DNA of 19,846 bases, from the NCBI GenBank assembly GCA_027576995.1, contig JANBQC010000531.1:1-19846 (forward strand), read 5' to 3'. The translations under genes were made by a program, and so were the position numbers. Under the pieces are notes generated by a model. That model had not been told where the DNA came from and searched no databases. It saw only the letters and a program-made list of their open reading frames with translations. Source of the DNA: Dimargaris cristalligena (Eukaryota; Kickxellomycota; Dimargaritomycetes; Dimargaritales; Dimargaritaceae). Position 1 is the stretch's first letter; each line of letters begins with the position of its first letter. This document shows positions 1-8,939 of the stretch, one piece after another.

Positions 1-683
1 GGTTAATAATGGATCTCTCATATATTTGCCCGTACACATATCATCCAAAACCTTATACAGCTGCACTGAATTCCACCTATATCTATAATTATATCTTCCT
101 ATACTCGGAACTTCGTCCTAATCATCATTACTGCTATTTCCAACCCAATAAAACCAGCCGCGGGCATCTAGCTTGGCCCCTTGTGGTTCTTTCTCTCCTC
201 TTTAAATTTTCTATAGTTGTATCCGAAGGCACTTGGGTTTACCATCGAATTTACCATTCCAACAGTATTTTAGTTGGTCGGTATATATTAATAAAGGCGG
301 ACAGCCATTCTTTTAGCTAGTATTATTTAAAAGTGACATTCAAGAAATTAGGGAGATAGAAAGCAAACATAGCTAAGAATATTAATAATAATAGAGACTG
401 ATAAAGAAGGCCACTTTCAAAATATCGCCAAAGACGTGTGGATTAGTCAGTTGGCTAGGTCATAATAATTGCGGAAAAAAACCCTGATACAAAAACAAAA
501 CTAAAAGGCACCGTAGAGATAATTAGTGAAAGGCAAAGCGGTATTAACTACTAGTATTGGCTAAGATACCATCAACTTCCCCCGTAAGGGGAGCACGTCG
601 CGGTTAAAAAACAAACAAACAAACGAATAAAAGAGCCATTAAGGGGTTAACATAAAAATCACATCCAGCGGGCCCAGCACCAA
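1..683. other. Intergenic, no gene supported
   Basis: AT-rich sequence downstream of the Kelch gene. It has an unbroken 103-codon frame at 9-320 on the + strand, but the translation is Tyr- and His-rich, matches no family I know, and has no clear splice or promoter context. An (AAAC)n microsatellite lies at about 606-624. A short hairpin-like sequence (CCCC/GGGG stem) lies at about 577-594. I see no AATAAA-type signal on the minus strand close to the Kelch stop codon. Confidence 0.5.
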
Positions 684-2645
684 TTAACTACTTCCCGGGG
701 ACTTGGGTGGCGGTAGTGTAGGACTAGCCGGGGGGGATGAGGTTGTTACCAAATGGGGCATTCCCCGTGGTCCATCCTTTTCCTCAACGTCCTCCGAATT
801 CACCACGAAGAGTTTATTGCGGCGTACAACCACGGTCTGGACCTCCATACCCTCGAGCAAATTCTCGGGATCGGTACCGTCCGAACTGGACCGGAAATGG
901 GATACCCGGATGGGCGAGGTATCAACGGGCGAGCCGAACCCATCAGGTACTTGCCAATTTGTCATACTTTCCGAGATGGGTCCCCCGGGCCCCGCCATGG
1001 CGCTAGAGCGCGAAGGGATGGATAGCCGTTCGGGGCCACCACCTAGACCAAAATCTTGGCTGAGGCCGCTGCTGCGATACTCCGTGGGGACGGTAGTGTT
1101 GGTCGGGGTGGTAACAATAGGGGGCACATCGCTGTAATAACCCGAATTCGCGCGATTATCCCCGTCGGCTTTAAGGAATGCGTGTAGCATGGGGGGGTAG
1201 CGATTACCAGCGGCTGCAACGGAGACGGAGGCGGCTGACTGGGGATTGCCGTCCAAGTCCATCCGGTTCGGGTTGAAGGTTGCGGCCGTCAGGGTTTGGC
1301 CCGGATCCCGGCCGTGGTCCACAACGGTGGATGGTCCGTTGGAGTGGGAGTTGGTACTGTAGGACGTGCCACGCTTGAACGGGTTGACACCTTGGCTGTA
1401 GTAGTAGCCGCTGTCGTTGTCACGCCGTTTACGCCGGAATATCAAAAACACCACCAAGCCGGCGATAAGCGCTAGGAATGCTACACAGCCAATGACAATT
1501 CCAGCAATGGCCCCACCTTCCAGACCCGTCGTTTGCTCCTCCTCCTCATCCGACAGGGGGGTGAAGTTGCGGGCCTCAACAGGGTCAAACGTATCGACCA
1601 TGGTAAAATTATCGACATCCATCACATAGATGCGGTTGTCGGCCGTGAAGTTTACGGGGGAGAACTCGGTGTAGCCGAATGTGATGATCATGTATTTACC
1701 CACCAGTTCGGCCGTGTGGGCGTAGCGGGGCGCGGGAGCATCAGCAATGAGTTTGGAGGACCAGGTCCACTCGGGGGTGCGCATGTCAATAATCAGCAAG
1801 CGGTCGTACAATTTATCCCAGTTCCGGGTGGTACCTCCGAAAATAATGACTTGCTTCTTGAAGACCACGGCCGTAGCGGAGCGGATATTTTCGGGGGCGG
1901 TGCCACCCACGTTCTGAATCGACCACGTACGCTTGACCATATCGAAGAGGTGGATAGTGCTAATGTCACTCAAGTCGGTGGTTTGTAGACCACCAAAGAC
2001 AGCCATGTGGGAGGAATTCAGCATGACGGCAGTATGGTGCATCAGGTTACTCGGGTAGTTCAGACCCCGGGAGTAGGTCTGCCACCGGGACTCCGCGATG
2101 TTAAGTTGGTACAATTCATCGCCAACTCCTTGGCCGTCCGTCCCGGTCACCGCGTTTAGGATACCGCCGTAGACCAGGGCCTGATTACCATTGTTAATGG
2201 TTACTGCGGTGTGTTCGAACCGTCGGGGAGGGGCACTAGCCAATTCTAAGGCCGACCACGAATTTTCTTTAATGTTGAAAACTTGAAGAACCGGTTTTTG
2301 TCGTTCTACAGCGTTATAGGACGACCCACCAAACACAAACAGCTCGGGTGATCCCCGGGCTTTCGTGGCGGTTACGGTCGGGGCTCCCACTCGGGGCATG
2401 CCATCGGAAGTCACGGCGGATAGGTCCCAGGGTGGGTCACTGACATCGAATCGCTTCGATAGGTCGAGGGCTAGGGAGGTGTTGTGAAAGTCGGACTGGT
2501 TGTAGCCGGTGCCCTGTTTACCACTGATAATGTACAACTTGTCGTCAAGGATAGCGGACCGGTGTCCCTGGCGTGGGGGCACACTGACAGCCTGGCCGAG
2601 ACTCACCAGGGAGCCTAGAAGTGTCCAGGCTGTGAGACGCATCAT
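684..2645 (-). CDS. Kelch-repeat type I membrane protein with long cytoplasmic tail
   Basis: A 653-residue intronless gene. Residues 1-20 form a signal peptide (MMRLTAWTLLGSLVSLGQAV). Residues about 22-345 carry Kelch-type blades, seen as repeated hydrophobic strand-GG patterns (VFGGSSY near 104, VYGGIL near 158, VFGGLQ near 216, IIFGGTT near 267) followed by W-containing strands; this should be an extracellular beta-propeller for protein or glycan binding. Several N-glycosylation sequons occur (near 49, 55, 210, 332, 346). An acidic juxtamembrane segment (DEEEE, about 366-370) precedes one membrane helix (about 379-403) and a basic RRKRR stop-transfer. The remaining 250 residues are Ser/Pro/Gly-rich with two SGYY motifs (412, 501) and a Pro-rich end. 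The first true ATG in the frame is at 2645; the frame is open further upstream but without an ATG. The Kelch fold and topology are clear; ligand and role are unknown. Automated pipelines may call it galactose-oxidase-like, but I see no enzymatic signature. Confidence 0.9.
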   Translation of the reverse strand: MMRLTAWTLLGSLVSLGQAVSVPPRQGHRSAILDDKLYIISGKQGTGYNQSDFHNTSLALDLSKRFDVSDPPWDLSAVTSDGMPRVGAPTVTATKARGSPELFVFGGSSYNAVERQKPVLQVFNIKENSWSALELASAPPRRFEHTAVTINNGNQALVYGGILNAVTGTDGQGVGDELYQLNIAESRWQTYSRGLNYPSNLMHHTAVMLNSSHMAVFGGLQTTDLSDISTIHLFDMVKRTWSIQNVGGTAPENIRSATAVVFKKQVIIFGGTTRNWDKLYDRLLIIDMRTPEWTWSSKLIADAPAPRYAHTAELVGKYMIITFGYTEFSPVNFTADNRIYVMDVDNFTMVDTFDPVEARNFTPLSDEEEEQTTGLEGGAIAGIVIGCVAFLALIAGLVVFLIFRRKRRDNDSGYYYSQGVNPFKRGTSYSTNSHSNGPSTVVDHGRDPGQTLTAATFNPNRMDLDGNPQSAASVSVAAAGNRYPPMLHAFLKADGDNRANSGYYSDVPPIVTTPTNTTVPTEYRSSGLSQDFGLGGGPERLSIPSRSSAMAGPGGPISESMTNWQVPDGFGSPVDTSPIRVSHFRSSSDGTDPENLLEGMEVQTVVVRRNKLFVVNSEDVEEKDGPRGMPHLVTTSSPPASPTLPPPKSPGSS

Positions 2646-5600
2646 GTGGCTTGTGGGGGGTGAGAGAGAGCAGTGAGGGATATGCAAGGGGGAGGGAGTG
2701 CCAATAGTGCTAGGCAAAGACGCCAAGAACGTTATCGTCAGCAGGTATAGGCCGCAAAACAAGGCTGAATAACGGGTATAGCTACGGGCTCGCGAACGGC
2801 TTGAAGCGGGGTATAAATTCTATACGTTTCGTAAGACTCGGGGGCAGTTGCGCAACCACCGGAGGGCACAAGCGATGGATAACAGGAGGGCTCTTCAGAC
2901 TAGCAAGCAGTCAGTGGCTTTAACGGACACGTACTTCGGGGTGCGGGAGAAGGTCATATAAGGCCAGCAATAGTAACCGAAACGCGAGGAACGGGCGAGT
3001 AAAAATAAATAGGACAGACACGGCTTTCAGGTAAATAGGAGCAGTTGACAATTAGTTAAAGGTAAGTAAAATATTCTGGGGGACATAACAGTAAAGAGGG
3101 CGAAAGAGAACCAGACGGCCACACGGGTAGTATTTAGAATAGGCAAATAGCTGAAGAAAGTTAAACAAAAAGCACAAAGACTGAAGAACGGCCAGGCTGG
3201 TGTGCGGGGGAGAATAAAAAGGCAGCTGGTCAATACATATATCTGGAATCCCCGTAGAGTCTTGAGGGTGTTTGGCTAGGAGAATCCTTTTGGTACCCCA
3301 AAGGGTTTTCCCACTCACATTCTCTCACAGCCGCTGAAATGGAACTCCATAAGGACAATTGGCCACGGACACTGATTCAGTTTATAAAAATGGCACGGGT
3401 GCAGTGTTCTTTACGCGAATAGTCTCCACTATGGGGACAGGGAGGCGGCATGCGGAGTGAATTAACTGCCCCCCTTCTACTTAGCTACTTTGTTACACTC
3501 CGTCCGCCTTCGAAATCTTCCAAGGCGGAAGTGCGATGACCTCCTTCTCAGTTTCGACGGCCTCCCTTATTTTCATCAGCCTGCCGCTTAGCCATACTGT
3601 GCCCCTATAGGTAAACCAAGGCCATGTGTATATGACATACTATATAGCCTCTATAATGGCGGCCCAACGTCATACAGTATACATATGCTTGAGCAGCAAC
3701 TCGAAGGCTTTCAATTAAAACAAAATAAAAAGGCACACCCACCCACCCTAAATCTATTCCATCGGCCTGTGTTAGTTGGGGATTTGGTGGACCCGTAAAC
3801 AGTCGTGGGATTGCCGCTGAGGTGAGACTAATTATAAGTCAATCACCTATATATAATTTGGCAAAGGGTATAAAGAAAATGGAAGGGGATCGCCCACTGG
3901 GGACAGTTGGAAATAAATGGATTTCCGGAAGGGGATACTCATGAATCTACGAAAGTCCAGAGCCAGTGGGGGGCGCCATTCCAACCAAATAGGTGCACCT
4001 CTTCCACTTCATATACTCGATGTCGGCTGCAGAGTGGCATGGTCGTTGCGTTTAGTGGGGCGTTGGACGTATACGAATGGGCTGTCCGTACAGATCGACC
4101 GTGCACGACACATCAACTTCCAGCTTCAACACACTGGTCGAAGCCAGTGCACATACGCAGATCTATTCAAGGGCTGGCCCAAGGAAGACGAATTGTCAAC
4201 AATAAAAATAAGAGTCGAATTGTTGACATAAATAATAATAAAAATAACAAGGAAGATGAACCATCATTCTAGAATAACCACGGTGGCCCATTTGGAGTGG
4301 TCGGCTACAATACATGCCTTGATGACTACAAACAACCCGTAGTTGTTTACTTTGGGATGTCACCGACCCCCGCCGGGTCCTCGATGCTGGTTCGCCAGGC
4401 TACGTAAAGTTCCTTTGATTGGTTTGTCCAGTATTCAGGAGAGATGTTTCTAAAGACAAGGCATTGGTAGTACCCGAACAAATAGAACAATTGGCCCAAT
4501 CGGTGGATCTGTGTTCTCAATCAGCGACCACTGCTGTAGGAAACCAACCGATATTAGTTGAATTCTTTCACCACTGGGGCATTGCGAATAAAAATATACC
4601 ACCACTCCGTACCAATTGAAAAATATGTATGAATTGTCTATCTTATCATTAACACCGAATAGGCAGGGTATATTTAGCGGCCGCCCAGATAGGTTGGACA
4701 ACAGTGGGCAATGGTAGGCACTGCTGCTTATCCAAAGGTCGCCCCGCCCCTGACCTGGGCTTGTAATCAATTATTGACCACGTAGTTGCCAATTTGATTA
4801 CTGACAAAATCAAGGGATTCCCCTTTTAACATACAAAAAATGGCTTGCATGTGGAGGGCTGTGGCCATTTATACCATGCATAAACGTACATATTTGTGTA
4901 GTAATGCTTGAATATGGAAACCGAAGACCACTATGGTTCCTACAGGTCAACACTTTCTATAATCAGATGGGTCATTCCACATAGAATATCCACTGGTGGA
5001 CACAATGCTGAAAGAATCCATTACCCTTCGTGTAGCTGGGCAGTTCATCAGCTGCCATGGGAATGGTATTTCAATCCTTATTAGAATTAACCGGCAATGC
5101 GATGTTGGGTTGAGAACATTATATAAAAAATTGTTAGGGCGGATATGCCTTACGTTCGAAACTACTTTTTACCGTGTCTCTGGCGGTAGCAAGCATATAA
5201 ATCAAAACCTCTTTGGTAATTATCTACCCTAAAGAATGCACACACTTGGCAATGGGGCAGTCTCTGATTCTGCCAAGGGATTGAGACCAGGGCCTCTAGC
5301 TGAGCGTTAACCCGCTCGCCAAGAGGCAGTTAGAGATAAGCGCGGTTTTGTAATGAAGGCACGTTTGGGCAGGAAGAAGGAAAACCGGTGGGAGCCTAGA
5401 TGTGTCTTCTTCCCAGCATTGTTGCCACTTGTGACCACCTCGCCGCATCTCCTGGTTGATAAACCTTCCCATTTTTGCATGGATCCACGTGACGTGTGCT
5501 CGTTTGGATAAGGATTGCCCATGGTATACATGGGGGTATTGCAATGTATGTAGTTGGTGTTAATAGCGGTAATTCTAGATATGAGGAAAGCTAATTCTGA

Positions 5601-7030
5601 GGCCTGGATTAGAAATGAGCATAGCTGCTACGCCAGACCATCACAGACCAACCGCCCCTTTAAACAAATGCCAAACTAGCAAAGTGCATTGGGGCTTGGA
5701 AACAGCTCTTCGGGGAAACTTAGTAAAGCAAATTGAGTTCAACTTTTCCAGAGGGGGGGGGGATATCGGTGCCCTGTTAATGTATTAGTTCAAGGTATAA
5801 TAGATTATACAGCATCCATGGCACCATGCGTAACCATTCTGGAATATTCAACGGAGTATTTCTATTGAATGGCGGAGAGTTTGGAAGTCCAATATGTTTG
5901 GTTGCTAGATAACTGGGGTTGCATATTGCGTCTATAATATACTATTTCTATGCTACCCTAGCGCTCATTCACCCCACACTATGCCAATCCTACCCGAGGC
6001 AATTCGCTACCTAATGTTCGCAAAGATGAATCTAACCAAGACTGTCAATTTAATAGGGAAAGCTGATAATCCGAATTTATGGGTTAGGATTAACCGGCCG
6101 GATTTTTTTTTTATCATTCACCTGATATTATTCTTTGATCAGCAAAATAAGGCCCCAAATTGGCCAATCGCCGAAATAGGACGTGGTAGACGTTGGCAAG
6201 CCGCTTAAATGTTCGGATGAACTAGCATTACTAGCAGTTTGCTTCGGAATATCTGCGGCCTGCATACCATTTTGCAAATTTATATGAATTTATAGCTAAA
6301 CTTACAGTCTCACGGTGTTTTGGTATTCAGTGTATCCAAAAAAATCATCGCTAAACAGGTGGTTTAATTCCCGTTGCCTAGTTTCTCAACAATATAGCCC
6401 TATTCAAGATATAGACATCTCGCTTAGGTTATTAGCGGGATTAGCCCCCAACATCACCGTCAGATCGGACCGAAGTTCCTTTACTGTGAGCGGGCATTTG
6501 GTCGTTGATCTACTTTGAAGGAAACGACCCCGAAAAATTGGTATTCTCAAATAGATTAACTAATAAAATATACGGGGGCAAAATGTGTAGCCCGGATAGG
6601 TCGATATACACCAATATCATTGAAGAATTAACATACTCTAAGCTAAACACCCTTGACTTGTTCGTCTGCAAAATTGGACTAGCGTCATAGGAGTTCATAT
6701 ATTAACAAGCCTATGTCCAATAAGTCCCCAACTAGCTAAGCAACTTATACGTCAACTGTTCCTCTCTTTCTACATGGTTGACTTTACCTATTTTTATTTA
6801 AACGCATTTAATAGATGTTCTAATATTTTCCTCGCCTCAGCCACTCGTACTTTCGACCACTGAATATTTCTTCATTTTCTATATATTGTCCGCGGGCGGT
6901 CCTATTATCTAAGGTATAGCCGTCTAGAAGGCGCATTCAATTTATTGCATAGATATCGATATCGATACATTAGGTTTTCATTCATCTTAAATTAAGCCCA
7001 GCCAGTTTCGTTTCGCCCACTAATCCCAAA
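2646..7030. other. 4.4 kb gene-poor region
   Basis: No convincing gene on either strand. A TATAAAT motif on the + strand at 2812-2818 lies 57 bp before an ATG at 2875 that opens only 28 codons, so a divergent first exon is possible but unsupported. The stretch 3907-4272 is GC-richer and open in more than one + frame (see findings). The other frames of 60-106 codons (for example 4450-4770 minus, 4996-5232 plus, 5296-5544 minus) give translations without family signatures and often begin at non-ATG codons. Homopolymer runs include G10 at 5753-5762 and T10 at 6103-6112. Confidence 0.5.
6954..6967. promoter_or_regulatory. Two overlapping TATCGATA palindromes upstream of the RING gene
   Basis: TATCGATA occurs at 6954-6961 and again at 6960-6967, sharing two bases, 64 bp before the RING-H2 start codon. 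Each copy is its own reverse complement, so the site could be bound by a dimeric regulator from either direction. The overlapping arrangement is seen directly; a regulatory role is inferred from position only. The same octamer is a known promoter element in insects, but I do not assume a homologous factor here. Confidence 0.35.
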
Positions 7031-7858
7031 ATGAGCGATGGCAATTACCCCGGCCCGGAACCCAACTCTGGCCTCAGCCAAGAGCAAAAAGCGGTGTTTT
7101 TCGGTGCAATCGCAGGGGGGGTCATCGGTTTCGTGATTATATTTTCAATTGGACTGTGCGTCTATTTTACCATCCAACGGAGGCGCTTCGAACGCACATG
7201 GGCCGCCAAGCGTCGGCGGGGCATCGAGTCCCTTACCCTGGCCCTGCCCAAGGTTAGCCCCAAGCCACTGAGCCCCGAATTATTGGCCTTCCTCCCCCGT
7301 ATCGACACTAAGCAACAGCCCCTGCCGACCTTGAAACGACCGGCCGTGGGTCCCTTCTCCTCGTCCTCCTCTTCTTCCACTTCCACTTCCTCCTCGGCAC
7401 CCAGGGATGTAGTAGAGAAAGCGAACGACAATCCGGGGCCTTCATCTACAAGTGATGGGCATCCTCCTGCATTACCATCGTCGAAGATCGCCACCGCGGC
7501 TCCGACGGAGAACAAGCGATCAACCATGGGTCTACTGATGGACAGGATCATGTCCGTCATTCCGAGTGTGCTGCAGGACAAGGTAGAGGACGAATTCAGT
7601 ATTTTTGATTCGCAAGAAAACTGTCCCATCTGTGTGAATGAGATTAAGCCGCGACAGATCATTCGGCAATTGCCGTGTCTCCATGTATTCCACTTGGATT
7701 GTATCGACGACTGGCTCACCGAGAAGTCCTCGATATGCCCCATGTGTAAATTAAACATCAAGCCATACTGTCTCCATAAGGCCGGCCCCGATTTCAAGGA
7801 GTCCAAAAGTACTCGGCACAAGCCAAAGCAGCACTCTCGAAATATCTACTTCTTCTAG
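7031..7858 (+). CDS. Single-pass membrane RING-H2 E3 ubiquitin ligase (ATL-like)
   Basis: A 275-residue intronless protein. A short N-terminus (about 1-20) is followed by one hydrophobic helix (about 22-46) and a strongly basic stop-transfer (QRRRFERTWAAKRRRG), so the C-terminal part should be cytosolic. A Pro/Ser-rich linker with a Ser/Thr run (about 109-122) leads to a complete RING-H2 finger at 198-239: Cys198, Cys201, Cys216, His218, His221, Cys224, Cys236, Cys239. The Trp at 228 in the IDDW segment is in the usual E2-contact position. RING-H2 domains recruit a ubiquitin-loaded E2. The architecture resembles plant ATL proteins; there is no protease-associated domain as in RNF13/PA-TM-RING ligases. 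The start ATG sits in a good context (CCAAAATG), with stops in frame nearby upstream. The substrate is unknown. Confidence 0.92.
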   Translation: MSDGNYPGPEPNSGLSQEQKAVFFGAIAGGVIGFVIIFSIGLCVYFTIQRRRFERTWAAKRRRGIESLTLALPKVSPKPLSPELLAFLPRIDTKQQPLPTLKRPAVGPFSSSSSSSTSTSSSAPRDVVEKANDNPGPSSTSDGHPPALPSSKIATAAPTENKRSTMGLLMDRIMSVIPSVLQDKVEDEFSIFDSQENCPICVNEIKPRQIIRQLPCLHVFHLDCIDDWLTEKSSICPMCKLNIKPYCLHKAGPDFKESKSTRHKPKQHSRNIYFF

Positions 7859-7950
7859 TTGAACCTGCCTCGGCGCCCTCTTTTTAGAATCGATTATAGC
7901 TTATTAGATTTTTGTAATTTTTGTGTGACATACAACTATTTATCCTTCAA

Positions 7951-7956
7951 AATAAA
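7951..7956 (+). terminator. Putative polyadenylation signal of the RING gene
   Basis: An AATAAA hexamer lies 93 bases after the RING stop codon, in a T-rich 3' flank typical of a fungal 3' UTR. Confidence 0.6.
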
Positions 7957-8879
7957 GGCCCATTGGACAATCTCCTTAGCACTTTTTGTAATCTTTCCTG
8001 CTTGTCTATTGTGATGCGGTTTCTCGAGTTGACCATTGTGCCAATGATCACCCTGTTTAATGGAAATTCGGAAAGAGCCTGTACAGCCATGAATTAGTGA
8101 GACACCAGAAACTTTCGGAAGAGTGCTGCAGACGTAGACATCGGGTAAGTGGACTCCTGCAGGCAGGGCTCTAGAAATACAGGAAGGCGGGAATTTATAG
8201 ATACAAAAAACCTGGTGTGTCTAAAATACTGGGATATTTGGACATGTCTCGGGTAAAGAATCCTCCGTACTTTGGCACTTTATTGTCGATGAAGTAAACC
8301 AATGCTTATTTTTTTCCACTTCAGGTTATTATTGTATGGTATCGGCATCTGACGCATAATAGGCACAGCAGCCTTATCAAATCGTTTCGAAGAAGTGACA
8401 GTCCGTGAGAACGTTAGCGAGTGCAAGAATTTTGATATATATATATATATTCTAGAAAAAAAAATATCTATGCAATCACATCCCCGTAGTTACATCATAC
8501 CGTTCCAGGCTACACCAAGATATACTCACAATCTATTGTGGCTATATTTAGCACAGCCCATAACTACACCTGATTGTTCTTTCTATTGCAGATATTGCCA
8601 ATTCGACCCACTCACGGGCGTCTAATTCCCTTGTAGCGTTATTATACGTGTTTCATTTGGTGACTCCAATGGCATGGACTGGGTGAGCTATTGGACTAGC
8701 ACTACTATTCATATACACGATTTATATGCATAACACCACCCCCCTCTCCCAGCCCAACTTTCTGCGACAGTAACCCTAATGAGATTTCACCGCACGTATC
8801 TGGGACAAAAGAAATAGACGCCTATCCGACCTCAAAAAATAAATAAATAGGTAGTGATCAAATAAAACAATAATCATGA

Positions 8880-8885
8880 TTTATT
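8880..8885 (-). terminator. Putative polyadenylation signal of PRP3
   Basis: On the minus strand an AATAAA hexamer lies 54 bases after the PRP3 stop codon. Confidence 0.6.
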
Positions 8886-8939
8886 GGTAGTGGAAACCTC
8901 ATCCAAGGTCTAGCTATGGTCCCCTCGTCACCGCGAAAG

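Larger units (their letters stand above)
7859..8939. other. Intergenic region between convergent RING and PRP3 genes
   Basis: Holds the 3' flanks of two convergent genes. It contains an (AT)8 microsatellite at 8435-8450. The 76-codon frame at 8395-8625 (+) runs through that microsatellite and shows no family signature, so I do not call it a gene. Nothing else recognisable. Confidence 0.5.

Noticed and set aside
9..320. 103-codon + strand frame at the left edge
   Set aside because: Real ATG, but Tyr/His-rich translation without signal peptide, domain or homologous motif; could be chance in AT-rich DNA or an edge exon, which cannot be decided here.
5154..5162. tRNA B-box-like sequence GTTCGAAAC
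   Set aside because: No A box at the right distance and no acceptor or anticodon stems can be formed around it.
7162..7821. 219-codon minus-strand frame opposite the RING gene
   Set aside because: Antisense shadow of a GC-biased gene; the translation has Ser/Glu low complexity mirroring the Ser-rich linker.
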